Shown here: piece after piece, positions 26,527-35,330 of the stretch
How the letters are laid out: each line of letters starts with the position of its first letter
How positions within the stretch are numbered: the first letter of the stretch is position 1
DNA from: Verrucomicrobiales bacterium
Lineage (GTDB): Bacteria; Verrucomicrobiota; Verrucomicrobiia; Limisphaerales; SXTU01
Reading direction: 5' to 3'
DNA length: 57,321 bases
Assembly (NCBI GenBank): GCA_005791875.1
Contig: SXTU01000167.1
Span: 1 to 57,321 of the forward strand
Notes under the pieces: generated by a model
What the model was told of the DNA's origin: nothing
The model's database searches: none
What the model saw: the letters and a program-made list of their open reading frames with translations, nothing else
Made by a program: the position numbers and the translations under genes

Positions 26527-28905
26527 ATGAAACCCTTCCTGCTCGCTCTGTTGCTCCTCACCCTGCGTGCCTCCGCCCTCGACCTCGTTCGTGATGGCAA
26601 GCCCGTTGCCACCATCGTCACCGCTGTCCCGCGCGAAGCCCCGGAGCCTGCGCCCGCAAAAGGCAAAGCTCCCAAGCGCAAAGCCGCAGCCGCCGAGGGC
26701 GACGAGGCCTACGCTGTGCGCGTGCTCGCCGAGTGGGTGAGGAAGATCACCGACGCTGATCTGCCTGTCGCGGACAAGGCCCCCGCAAACGCGCCCGCGA
26801 TCTACGTCGGCCGGGCCGCAATCGCCGCTGGCCTGCAGCTTGATGACATCCTCAGCCCGAGCCACGAGGGCATCCGCATCGTGGCGGATGGGAAGCGCGT
26901 GCTCATCGCCGGCCAGACCGAGGCCGCGACGTTGAAGGCCGTCTGCCGATTCCTCGAAGCGCTGGGCTGCCGCTACTTGATGGACGGCCCGCTGGGCGAA
27001 GTCTTTCCCCGCTCGCCCATGTTGAGCGTTGGCACATTAAACCTCACCGAGAAGCCCGGCCTGCTTTGGCGGAATCCCAAAGGCCCGTCCTGGAACGCGC
27101 GCCTGTGGAAAGCCTGGAACGGCGCGGGCGGCGAGCCGTTCGGCCACTCGCACTCGTGGGGCAGTTACGTCTCGCCCACGCTCTTCGAGACGCACCCGGA
27201 GTTCTTCGCGCTGGGCGCGGACGGGCAACGGAAGAACAACGGCTGGATCTGCACCTCGAACCCCGGCCTGCGCGCGCACTTCGCGTCGAACGTCGTCGCC
27301 GCCATCGAGCGCGGCACGCGGCATCCCTCGCTCTCGCCAACGGACGGCCGCGGCTACTGCCAGTGTCCCGCGTGCAAGGCGCAGGACGACCCGAAAGCCA
27401 TCGAGCCTTCCAGCGGCACGCCCTCCGTCTCGAACCGCTATGTGGATTTCTTCGACGCCGTCGCGCGCCGCGTCGGGCAGACGCATCCCGAGGCTGTGCT
27501 GAGTTTCTACTGCTACGCGGACTACACGCAGCCGCCGACGGTGAAGCGCCAGCTCACGACCAATCTCTGCGCGATGATCGCGCCCATCCGCTACTGCCGC
27601 CTCCATCCCGTCGGCCATCCCGGCTGCACGTCCCGCGAGCAGCAGGTGAAGATGACCGACGGCTGGGCGTCCGTGGCCAAGCGCCTCGGCTACTACAACT
27701 ACATGTATAACCTCGCTGACGGCACGCTCCCGATGTTCAAGTTCAGCGCCTGCCAGAAGGAATTTCCCTACCTCGCCTCGAAAGGTCTTTCCTACATGAC
27801 CATCGAGGTGCTCTCGAACTGGCACATCTACGGCCCGCAGATTTACCTCAGCCTCCGTCTCGCCTACGACCCGCACGCCGACGCCGCCGCGATCATGGAG
27901 GACTACTGGGTGAAGTTCTATGGGCCGAAAGCCGCGCCACACATGAAGGCGTATTGGATGGGCATTGATGCCGCGCAACAGAAACTCAAGACGCACGCCG
28001 GCAGCTTCTTCGGACTCGCGCAAGTCTTCACGCCCGTGTTCCTCCTCGAGAGTGAAGCACTACTTGCCGAGGCCGCAGCAGCAGCGAAGGGCGACGCCAC
28101 TTACGAGCAACGCGTCGCGCTCCACGCTGAGGGCCTGCGCAGCGCGCGCGCCTACCGCACCATCAGCGACGACATGAACCGCGGTGACTTCGCCGCCGCG
28201 CTGCGCGAATACGACACGACTTTCACCCGCATGAAGGGTGTCGCCGCAAAGGGCTGGGCGAATCCCGAATACGCCACTGCCTATCTCGAACGCTTCCTCA
28301 GCAAGCCCGTGCGCTCGGGAGCCGCCGCCACTGCCGCGCCCAACCGCGTGTTGCAGGTCATGCCCGACCGCTGGCGGTTCACGTTCGACGCGACCGACAC
28401 CGGCAACGAGCGCGGCTTCCACCGCGCCAACTTCGCGGACACCGGCTGGCCGCTCGTCGCCACGCGTGACACCACGCTCGACGCGCAGGGCCACGACCAG
28501 AACACGGTCATGTGGTATCGCACGCGCTTCACCGTGCCGCCGAAACACGCCGGCCTCGCACTCTTCTTCGGTGAGGTGGATGGCGCGACCGAGGTCTATG
28601 TGAACGGCAAGAAGATCGAGGTTCCCGCGCTCGCGCCAGCCGCACCCAAGGCCCCGAAGAAAGGTGCGGCCAAATCCCCTCCCCCGCCGACGCCCCCAGC
28701 GCCCGCAGTCGCCGCCACGCCGCCCGCCAAGGCCGCGCGCGAAGGCCTGGGCAAATCCCGCACGCCCTTCGAGGTGGACGTGACCTCTGCCGTGAAGTCC
28801 GGCGAGAACATCCTCGCCCTCCGCGTGGACCACACCCGCATAACCGACCTCTCCCTCGGCGGCATCCTCCGGCCCGTGGTGCTCATCGAGAAACCGAAGC
28901 CATGA
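26527..28905 (+). CDS. Secreted DUF4838 protein (alpha-glucuronidase-like)
   Basis: 792 residues with signal peptide (KPFLLALLLLTLRASA). After an N-terminal region resembling the alpha-glucuronidase beta domain (IVADGKRVLIAGQTEAATLKAVCRFLEALGCR), DUF4838 covers about residues 170-450 (ICTSNPGLRAHF, CQCPACKAQ, FYCYADYTQPP). A C-terminal carbohydrate-binding jelly roll (about 610-790; MWYRTRFTVPP, VYVNGKKIEV) is split by an Ala/Pro/Lys-rich linker. A similar linker lies at residues 37-60. The role is probably glycan degradation outside the cell. Its last codon overlaps the polysaccharide deacetylase start (ATGA), so the two are translationally coupled. Confidence 0.85.
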   Translation: MKPFLLALLLLTLRASALDLVRDGKPVATIVTAVPREAPEPAPAKGKAPKRKAAAAEGDEAYAVRVLAEWVRKITDADLPVADKAPANAPAIYVGRAAIAAGLQLDDILSPSHEGIRIVADGKRVLIAGQTEAATLKAVCRFLEALGCRYLMDGPLGEVFPRSPMLSVGTLNLTEKPGLLWRNPKGPSWNARLWKAWNGAGGEPFGHSHSWGSYVSPTLFETHPEFFALGADGQRKNNGWICTSNPGLRAHFASNVVAAIERGTRHPSLSPTDGRGYCQCPACKAQDDPKAIEPSSGTPSVSNRYVDFFDAVARRVGQTHPEAVLSFYCYADYTQPPTVKRQLTTNLCAMIAPIRYCRLHPVGHPGCTSREQQVKMTDGWASVAKRLGYYNYMYNLADGTLPMFKFSACQKEFPYLASKGLSYMTIEVLSNWHIYGPQIYLSLRLAYDPHADAAAIMEDYWVKFYGPKAAPHMKAYWMGIDAAQQKLKTHAGSFFGLAQVFTPVFLLESEALLAEAAAAAKGDATYEQRVALHAEGLRSARAYRTISDDMNRGDFAAALREYDTTFTRMKGVAAKGWANPEYATAYLERFLSKPVRSGAAATAAPNRVLQVMPDRWRFTFDATDTGNERGFHRANFADTGWPLVATRDTTLDAQGHDQNTVMWYRTRFTVPPKHAGLALFFGEVDGATEVYVNGKKIEVPALAPAAPKAPKKGAAKSPPPPTPPAPAVAATPPAKAAREGLGKSRTPFEVDVTSAVKSGENILALRVDHTRITDLSLGGILRPVVLIEKPKP

Positions 28906-29885
28906 CCAACCGGCGCAAATTCCTCGGCGCGGTCTCAACGGGTGTGAGTTCGCTTGCGTTCAACACTCGCGCCTTGGCCGCTGACCCGCCGCGCAAGGCC
29001 CGCATCGCCATCACGTTGGACTTGGAGATGTCGCGCAACTTCCCGATGTGGGAGCAGTCGCATTGGGATTACGAGAAGGGCAACCTCGACGAGGCGACGA
29101 AGCGATATGCAGTCGAGGTCGCGCGGCGCGTGAAGGCGCTCGGGGGCGTGGTGCACTTCTTCCTCGTGGGTCGCGCGCTGGAGCAGGAGAACGTGGACTG
29201 GTTGGAGCAGCTCATCGCGGACGGTCATCGCATCGGCAACCACACTTACGATCACGTGAACGTGAAGGCGACGAAGCCCGAGGAAATCCAATTCCGCTTC
29301 CAGCGCGCGCCGTGGCTCATCGCGGGGAAGGAGCCGGCGGTGGTCATCCGCGAGAACATCGCGCAATGCACAGCGGCGATGAAGTCGCGGCTGGGCATTG
29401 CACCGAATGGCTTTCGCACACCGGGCGGCTTTGGCAATGGGCTGGCCGACGCGCCGCAGGTCCGGCAGATGTTGCGCGAACTCGGCTTCGCGTGGTGCAG
29501 CAGCAAGTATCCGGCACACACGGCTGCGAAGTCCGGCGAGAAGCCGGATGCTGCGGTGGTCGCGGACATCGTGCGCGCGCAGGCGGAAGCGCAGCCGTTC
29601 CGCTATCCCGGCGGGCTGGTGGAAATCCCGATGAGTCCCATCAGCGACATCGGCGCGTTCCGGACGGGGCGGTGGAAGCTGGAGTGGTTTCAGCGCGTGA
29701 CGCGTGCGGCGGTGGAGCACTGCATCGAGCGCGGGCTGGTCTTCGACTTCCTCGCGCACCCGAGCTGCCTCGGCGTGATGGACCCGGAGTGCCGCACGGT
29801 GGAGATGATTTGCGATCTGGTGGCCAAGCACCGCGAGCGAGCGGAGCTGACGGACTTGGAGACGGTGGCGAGGCAAACACCGTAG
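28902..29885 (+). CDS. Polysaccharide deacetylase (NodB-homology) family protein, exported
   Basis: 327 residues. TNRRKFLGAVSTGVSSLAFNTRALA is a twin-arginine-type signal. The NodB blocks are ITLDLEMSRN (a divergent TFDD motif), IADGHRIGNHTYDHVN with the HxxxD/H metal site, and GFRTPGGFGNG. FDFLAHPSCLGVMD is the C-terminal motif. It removes acetyl groups from a glycan, which may be the substrate of the coupled DUF4838 protein. Its TAG stop (29883-29885) lies in the left arm of a family C repeat, so the native C-terminus may have been changed. Confidence 0.87.
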   Translation: MTNRRKFLGAVSTGVSSLAFNTRALAADPPRKARIAITLDLEMSRNFPMWEQSHWDYEKGNLDEATKRYAVEVARRVKALGGVVHFFLVGRALEQENVDWLEQLIADGHRIGNHTYDHVNVKATKPEEIQFRFQRAPWLIAGKEPAVVIRENIAQCTAAMKSRLGIAPNGFRTPGGFGNGLADAPQVRQMLRELGFAWCSSKYPAHTAAKSGEKPDAAVVADIVRAQAEAQPFRYPGGLVEIPMSPISDIGAFRTGRWKLEWFQRVTRAAVEHCIERGLVFDFLAHPSCLGVMDPECRTVEMICDLVAKHRERAELTDLETVARQTP

Positions 29886-30138
29886 CCGCCGAGGTGAGGA
29901 GGCGGATTCGTCTGAACCTTGAAACGGCAGCTGCCTCACGCAAAGGACGCGAAGGACGCAACGCCGGCGGGTTTTTTCCACAAAGCACCGGGCGGCAGCT
30001 TTCACCCCGCAGGTGAAGTGGTCGTTGCTTCAAAAGTCTTTTCCTTTGCGCCCTTCGCGTCCTTTGCGTGAGGTTCAACTGCGGAATCTAGGATGAAGTG
30101 TCGCAGGGTCCGCCTCGCCTCCTCACCTCGGCGGCTAC
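29882..30138. repeat. Nested inverted repeat: family C arms enclosing a family B element
   Basis: The outer arms are TAGCCGCCGAGGTGAGGAGG (from 29883) and its complement CCTCCTCACCTCGGCGGCTA (ending 30137). Inside, a complete family B inverted repeat (29934-29959, CTCACGCAAAGGACGCGAAG; 30043-30073, complement) has its own core. The TAG in each outer arm is the stop codon of a flanking convergent gene. No T-tract follows either hairpin. Confidence 0.9.
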
Positions 30139-31382
30139 GCGCGGAACTTCGGAAACAAATCCCCCTTCGGCCAGTCCTTCACCGCATCAGCGGCGCGGTG
30201 GAGCGCAGGATCAATTTTGCCATCGGCCTTGCGGTCCTTGCTGCGCTGGTTGAAGAGCATCACCCAGCTCAGGCCGTCCCAGCGGCGCACGAGCATCGTG
30301 TAGGTGCCGGGCAGGCTGCCGGAGTGCCAGTAGTTCGCCTTGCCCGGCTGCGCGACGATGGGGCGCGTCAGCCAGCCGCAGCAGTAGTAAGTCCCTATAA
30401 GCGGACCTTCCTCGGTGCGCGCGACACTCGCGGGCGGCGGGGCGTGCAGCTCGCGCCAGGTCGCGGGCTTCAGGAGCGGGCACTTCTCCGGGTCCTGCAT
30501 CGCGGTGGAAAATCGCGCGAGGTCCACCGCGCTCGCGAGCCAAGCGCCGTGCGCGTCCATGGCTTCGAGGTTGAACGCGCCGTAAGGCCACGGGACTTTG
30601 GGCGGCAGGCCGGGGAAGACGCTCTCGGCTGTCTCCGACTCGGGCATGTAGTAGCGGACTTCGCCCGGAGCGCGTCCAGCTTCGAGCGAGCGGCCCAGAC
30701 GCATGGACTTGATGCCGGCGGGCGCGAGGACAACTTCCTTCACGTAGTCCTCGTAGGATTTCCCCGTGAGCTTCTCGATGACGCGGCCCAGCACGCAGTA
30801 GCCGAAGTTCGAGTAGGCGTAGCGCGTGCCGGGATCGAAATCCAGCGGCTGGCCCATCATGTAGCGGATGACCGCGCCCGGCCCGGCGGGCGCGGACTCG
30901 CCGACGGCGGTGGCGATGACCTTGGGGCGGAACATCGGGTCGTAGGTCTTGTCGCGATCCCAGCCGCCGGTGTGCTGCAGGCATTGGCGGATGGTGACGG
31001 TGCGCAGTCGCGGGTCGGGCTTCCCGTCAGGCAATGAATTGAGCGCGATGAAGTCGAACGCTCGGTCGTCGAGCTTGAGCTTCGCCTGCTTGACGAGCTT
31101 GAGCACGGCGACGGCGGTCACGGGCTTGGAGATGCGGAAGATCGAGGTCGGCTCGACGCGTTGCTGGCGCTCCTTGTCCGCCCATCCGTAGCCGCGCGCA
31201 TGGACGAGCCGGCCGTCCTTCACCACCGCGAGAGTGCCGCGGGGGATTTTTCGGGCCGCCATGAAGCCCGCCACCTTCTGGTCGAAGCTGTTCAGCGCTT
31301 GCTCCGGCTCGGCGGCAAGGCACCGTCAGCCCGACACAATGGCCGCCATCGTGCAGTTGGCCACGAAGTGACGGCGGTGCAT
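30135..31382 (-). pseudogene. Serine hydrolase (beta-lactamase/class C PBP family), decayed
   Basis: The longest uninterrupted frame is 379 residues from GTG 31274. In the same frame, upstream codons give a signal peptide from ATG 31382 (MHRRHFVANCTMAAIVSG), a TGA at 31326-31328, then CLAAEPEQALNSFDQK. The mature family pattern is clear: GTLAVVKDGRLVHARGYG, YAYSNFGYCVLG (Y-x-N) and WHSGSLPGTY (H-x-G). The catalytic S-x-x-K is gone: where relatives read FRIASxSKP, this protein reads FRISKP, as if three residues were deleted. So both the export signal and the nucleophile are lost. The stop codon lies in the family C repeat arm. Confidence 0.82.
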
Positions 31383-31486
31383 GCCAGTGGTTTCCGCGAA
31401 GCAGCGCCCGGACGGAAGGGAGTAAAAGCTTGGCTTTGCCCGGTGTGTCTGGCAATTGAAAGCCACATTTTAATTCCCCACCGCCT

Positions 31487-32464
31487 ATGACTTGGTATTA
31501 CGCCCTCGGCCTGCAGCAGCAGGGACCCGTCTCCGATGACCAGTTGCAGGGCCTCGTCAAGGATGGCGTCGTCACCGGCGACACGCTCGTCTGGCGCGAG
31601 GGCATGGCCAACTGGCTGCCTTACCGTGCGGTCGCCCCGCCGGGCAGTCTCCCGACAGCAGTGGGGTCTAGCGATCCCGTCGCGCCCGCACCGACGGCCG
31701 CAGGACAGTCAGCGGGAGCCACGTTTAATCAACGTAAGTCGGAGGCTGAATTTTTTCAGACTGACTACACAGTCTCCATTGGCCAGGCGTGGTCACGCGC
31801 GTGGAAAACGTTCAGCAGCAAGGCTGGTTTGATGATTGGTGGCGGGCTGCTGCTGCTGCTGGTCAGCCTGGTCGGGGGGGCTATTCCATTCGTCAGCCTG
31901 ATTATTGCTGGTCCGCTGGGCGGCGGACTTTATTGGCTCTACCTGCGTTGTGTGCGTGGCGAGGAAGCGAGTGTGGGCGATGGATTCGCCGGATTTGGCC
32001 CGCGCTTCCTGCAGCTCATGCTGGGGCATATCGTGCCTCTATCGCTGACCATGCTCTCGCTGGTTCCGGGCATTCTGATTCTCGTGGTGGGCGGGTTGAC
32101 CAGTGCGGCGGCAAAGCGAGGCGATCTGCAAGCCATTGGAGGCGGCATACTCATCGCGGGTGGCCTGCTCTGCCTGGCTGGCCTGGTGGTCTGTGTTTAT
32201 TTTGGCGTGTCATGGTCTATGACCTTGCTGTTGATCATGGACAAGCGCCTCGATTTCTGGCGGGCCATGGGCTTCAGCCGCAAGCGGGTGGGGCAGCATT
32301 TCTTCCGCGTGCTGATTTTTTTCGTGATGACTTCGTTGGTTTCTATCGTTGGGGTTCTGGCGCTCGGAGTGGGATTGCTGGTCAGCGTGCCGGTGGCGCT
32401 GGGCATGATCGCCTGCCTCTATGAGGACATGTTTCGTGAGTTCGACCCCGTGCCGCACGGTTGA
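31487..32464 (+). CDS. GYF_2 (DUF4339) domain multi-pass membrane protein
   Basis: 325 residues. Residues 1-50 form a GYF_2 domain (WYYALGLQQQGPVSDDQLQGLVKDG...DTLVWREGMANWLP). After a Pro/Ala linker come about six membrane helices beginning near residue 117 (GLMIGGGLLLLLVSLVGG), with a DUF975-like arrangement ending near ACLYEDMFREF. GYF_2 domains are presumed protein-peptide binders, common in PVC membrane proteins. It lies 9 nt upstream of the ABC ATPase start and probably forms an operon with the transporter. Confidence 0.85.
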   Translation: MTWYYALGLQQQGPVSDDQLQGLVKDGVVTGDTLVWREGMANWLPYRAVAPPGSLPTAVGSSDPVAPAPTAAGQSAGATFNQRKSEAEFFQTDYTVSIGQAWSRAWKTFSSKAGLMIGGGLLLLLVSLVGGAIPFVSLIIAGPLGGGLYWLYLRCVRGEEASVGDGFAGFGPRFLQLMLGHIVPLSLTMLSLVPGILILVVGGLTSAAAKRGDLQAIGGGILIAGGLLCLAGLVVCVYFGVSWSMTLLLIMDKRLDFWRAMGFSRKRVGQHFFRVLIFFVMTSLVSIVGVLALGVGLLVSVPVALGMIACLYEDMFREFDPVPHG

Positions 32465-32473
32465 TTGCCTGTC

Positions 32474-33169
32474 ATGCCGCTGCTGGAAATCAGCCATCTG
32501 AAAAAATCCTACGCCACGCCCGAGGGTGGTGTTCACGTCGTTGTGGACGTGCCGGAGTTTAAGCTGGATCCGCAGGTGCAGGTGGCGTTGAGCGGCGAGA
32601 GCGGCTCGGGCAAGACGACCTTCCTCAATCTCATCGCCGGCATCCTCGCCCCCGACACCGGCTCCATCAAACTCAACGGCCTCGAACTCGGCGGCTTGCA
32701 CGAGTCGTCGCGCGACCGCGTCCGCGCGACGACGATCGGCTACATCTTCCAGACCTTTAACCTGCTCCAGGGCTACACCGCGCTGGAGAACGTGCTGCTC
32801 GGCATGAGCTTCGGCCCCGGCGCGGACCGCGAGTTCGCGAAGTCCTTGCTCCAGCGTGTGGGGCTGGACGGCAAGCTGAACCATCTGCCGCGCCAGCTCT
32901 CCACCGGCCAGCAGCAACGCGTCGCCGTCGCGCGTGCGTTGGCAAACCGGCCCAAGCTAGTCCTCGCCGACGAACCGACCGGCAACCTCGACCACACCAA
33001 CGCAGGCGAGTCGCTCAAACTCATCCGCGAAGCCTGCCGCGAAAACGGCGCGGCACTCCTCCTCGTTAGCCACGACCGCGAGGTGCTGGGGCAGTTCGAG
33101 TTGGTTCAAGAGCTGGGAAAACTGAACCGGGCGGCGAGGGAATGCGCACCAAGGCCCAATTCCAAATGA
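32474..33169 (+). CDS. ABC transporter ATP-binding protein, LolD/MacB type
   Basis: 231 residues from ATG 32474 ([13 protein letters not shown]); a TTG 9 nt upstream is possible. Walker [10 protein letters not shown] near residue 41, Q-loop [17 protein letters not shown], signature [15 protein letters not shown], Walker [14 protein letters not shown]-loop LLVSHD. It powers the FtsX-like permease encoded next, probably for lipoprotein extraction, cell-wall signalling or efflux. The final residues (ECAPRPNSK) and the TGA stop are encoded by the heptad repeat that follows, so the original C-terminus was replaced. Confidence 0.93.
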   Translation: MPLLEISHLKKSYATPEGGVHVVVDVPEFKLDPQVQVALSGESGSGKTTFLNLIAGILAPDTGSIKLNGLELGGLHESSRDRVRATTIGYIFQTFNLLQGYTALENVLLGMSFGPGADREFAKSLLQRVGLDGKLNHLPRQLSTGQQQRVAVARALANRPKLVLADEPTGNLDHTNAGESLKLIREACRENGAALLLVSHDREVLGQFELVQELGKLNRAARECAPRPNSK

Positions 33170-33290
33170 CCAAAGAATGCCCAATGCCCAATGTCCGCCA
33201 CGGCCTCGCGGTGACGTCGGTGGCGGGGCCTTGGTCATTGAGCCTTGGTCATTCATTGGTCATTGTCCATTGGTCATTGGTCATTCCCCC
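33155..33290. repeat. Heptad inverted repeat between the ABC ATPase and permease genes
   Basis: The left arm parses as GGCCCAA TTCCAAA, then TGACCAA AGAATGC CCAATGC and CCAATGT. The right arm repeats CATTGAG CCTTGGT and TGGTCAT units up to the permease ATG. The core is CGCCACGGCCTCGCGG. This is the longest heptad tract in the window. Confidence 0.88.
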
Positions 33291-34490
33291 ATGACACTTC
33301 CGCTCATCGTCGCCAAATCGCTTCGGCAGCACCTGCTCTCCACGGTGGTGACCGCAGCGTCCATCGCGCTCGCGGGTGGCCTGCTCATGGCGGTCTGGGT
33401 GGTGAAGACGCAGTCCAACGACGCGTTCACGAAGCAGAACGCGGGCTTCGACGCCGTGCTCGGCGCGCGCAGCGCCAAGCTCCAACTCGTGCTCAACGCC
33501 ATCTTCCACCTCGAAGCCTCTCCGGGGAATCTGCCGTGGACCGATTACGAAGACATCGCGAAGAGCGCCGCCGTCGCGCTCGCGCTGCCCATCGCCGTCG
33601 GCGACAACTACCACGGCTACCGGCTCGTCGGCACGACCACGAATCTCTTTGCCGTCGAGCACGCGCCGGGACGGAAGTATCGTGTCGCAGAAGGAGAGCC
33701 GTTCGCAGCCGGTTACATGGAAGCCGTGCTCGGCAGCTTCGCGGCACGGCAGTTGAAGCTGAAGGTCGGGGACAAGTTTCAGCCTTACCACGGCCTGAAC
33801 TTCGACCCGAACCAACAGCACGAGGAGCAATACGTCGTCACCGGCATACTCGAACCCTCGAACACACCCGCCGACCGCGTCATCTGGATCCCGCTCGAAG
33901 GCGTGCAACACATGAAGGGCCACGACGCCAAGGCCGCCACCGAGATCAGCGCCGTGCTCGTGAAGCTCAAGAACCCCATCGCCGGGCGCGGGCTGGAGCT
34001 GATGTATAACAAGCAGGGCAACCGGCTGACCTTCGCATGGCCCATCGCGCAGGTGGTCGCCGAGCTGTTCGGCAAGATCGCGTGGTTCGACAAGGTGCTG
34101 GAACTCGTCGCGTGGCTCGTCGCCGCCGTGGCGACCGGCTCCGTGCTCGCGAGCATCTACAACTCGATGAACGAGCGTCGCCGCGACATCGCCATCCTGC
34201 GGGCGCTCGGCGCACGGGCGCACACGATCTTCCTCGCCGTCGTGCTGGAGTGCGCGGCCATCGCGGTGCTGGGCATGGTCGCGGCGTTCGCGGTGTATCT
34301 GGGCATCACCGGCGTGGCGGCGGGCATCATCCGCGCGGAGACCGGCGTGGTCCTCAACGCCTTCGCGTGGCACCCGATTCTGGCCTGGGCACCGGCGGCG
34401 ATGATCGGCCTGAGCGCGCTGGCCGGCGTGATTCCGGCGGTGAAGGCGTATCGGACCAACGTGGCGGAGAACTTGGTGCCGGTGTCGTGA
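33291..34490 (+). CDS. ABC transporter permease, MacB/FtsX family
   Basis: 399 residues from ATG 33291 (MTLPLIVAKSLRQHLL); an ATG at 33177 would only add translated repeat. A first membrane helix is at about 15-38, then a large extracytoplasmic domain (about 40-270; DAVLGARSAKLQLVLNAIFHL, HGYRLVGTTTNLF). Three C-terminal helices start near residue 275; MNERRRDIAILRALGAR is the coupling segment typical of FtsX-like permeases. It works with the upstream ATPase. No MacA-type adaptor is present in the window. Confidence 0.9.
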   Translation: MTLPLIVAKSLRQHLLSTVVTAASIALAGGLLMAVWVVKTQSNDAFTKQNAGFDAVLGARSAKLQLVLNAIFHLEASPGNLPWTDYEDIAKSAAVALALPIAVGDNYHGYRLVGTTTNLFAVEHAPGRKYRVAEGEPFAAGYMEAVLGSFAARQLKLKVGDKFQPYHGLNFDPNQQHEEQYVVTGILEPSNTPADRVIWIPLEGVQHMKGHDAKAATEISAVLVKLKNPIAGRGLELMYNKQGNRLTFAWPIAQVVAELFGKIAWFDKVLELVAWLVAAVATGSVLASIYNSMNERRRDIAILRALGARAHTIFLAVVLECAAIAVLGMVAAFAVYLGITGVAAGIIRAETGVVLNAFAWHPILAWAPAAMIGLSALAGVIPAVKAYRTNVAENLVPVS

Positions 34491-34544
34491 ACCCATCTCG
34501 TAACGAGATTCAGTGAGCCGGCTCCGGAACCACGACGCGCTATG

Positions 34545-34672
34545 TCTCCCTCTCCCTTCATCGGATGAGGGGAGAGGGCCGGGGTGAGGGCTTACGCGCG
34601 TCGGCGTAGGTGGCCCCGCCCCTCATCCGGCCTGCGGCCACCTTCTCCCCTCCTCCGAGGAAGGGAGAAGGC
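34545..34672. repeat. Family A palindromic repeat, copy A3 (inverted orientation)
   Basis: GGATGAGGGGAGAGGGCCGG with GTGAGGGCTTACGCGCGTCG in the left half; CCCCTCATCCGGCCTGCGGC and CTCCTCCGAGGAAGGGAGAA on the right. It is reversed relative to A1 and A4. It lies between convergent genes; the rest of the gap 34491-34751 contains no gene. Confidence 0.82.
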
Positions 34673-34751
34673 TCGCTCCGTGGCCCTCGCTTGGCATTCC
34701 ACCGCACGCCGTCGGGGATTGGCATGAGTCGCGCGGCCACCAGCTCTTCAT

Positions 34752-35330
34752 TCAAACACCCAGGTCCGCCCCGCCTTCTTCAGTGGCGGGCTTGATGCCG
34801 AGCTTCTCCCAGCCCTCGCGCCCGAGGTCGTTCAACGTCGCGCGGTTCCGTTCGTAGATGCTCTCCGCGGCGGGGAAGGCGTCCACCGCTTGGGCGATGC
34901 TGGCCTCACGCAGCAGGTGCAGTGTGGGATGCGGCGCGCGGTTGGTGAGGTTGCCGAGGTCGTCCGGTTCAGCGTCGGCGAACTGGTAGTCCGGGTGAAA
35001 ACTCGCCACTTGGATCACGCCGGTGAAGCCGGCCTTACGCACGGCCGCCTCGGTGCGCGGGAGGAAAGTCTGGAACGCAAAGAACTCCTGCAACACCTGA
35101 GGATGGATGAGCAGGGTGTTGTCTGTCACGTCCGCCGGAGTGGCCGCGAGGTGACTCAACTCCGCGCGCAAGTCCGCGAGCAACTGCTCCTCCGTCCTCG
35201 CCTGGCTCACGACGTAACGCACCTGCCCGCGCCGCTCCACCGCCTTGGCAAACGGACAAAGGTTCAGCCCGATAACCGCGCGCTCCACCCAATGCCGGGT
35301 GGCGGCGATGATGGCCGCGTCCTGGCTCAC
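34752..35330 (-). CDS. DUF1415 family protein
   Basis: 192 residues from GTG 35330, whose bases overlap the TGA of the upstream hydrolase gene (GTGA), indicating translational coupling. The long frame upstream is antisense noise over the hydrolase gene. RHWVERAVIGLNLCPFAKAV is the DUF1415 signature. NTLLIHPQVLQEFFAFQTFL, IQVASFHPDYQF and APHPTLHLLREASIAQAV are the other conserved blocks. Function unknown; the conserved Cys-Pro and His residues suggest metal or redox binding. Confidence 0.85.
   Translation of the reverse strand: MSQDAAIIAATRHWVERAVIGLNLCPFAKAVERRGQVRYVVSQARTEEQLLADLRAELSHLAATPADVTDNTLLIHPQVLQEFFAFQTFLPRTEAAVRKAGFTGVIQVASFHPDYQFADAEPDDLGNLTNRAPHPTLHLLREASIAQAVDAFPAAESIYERNRATLNDLGREGWEKLGIKPATEEGGADLGV

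Noticed and set aside
24564..31382. TGA recoded as tryptophan in this organism
   Set aside because: Two genes have in-frame TGA, but TGA is the normal stop of many intact genes here (coaD, trmD, the DUF58 gene and others), and the second case has further damage.
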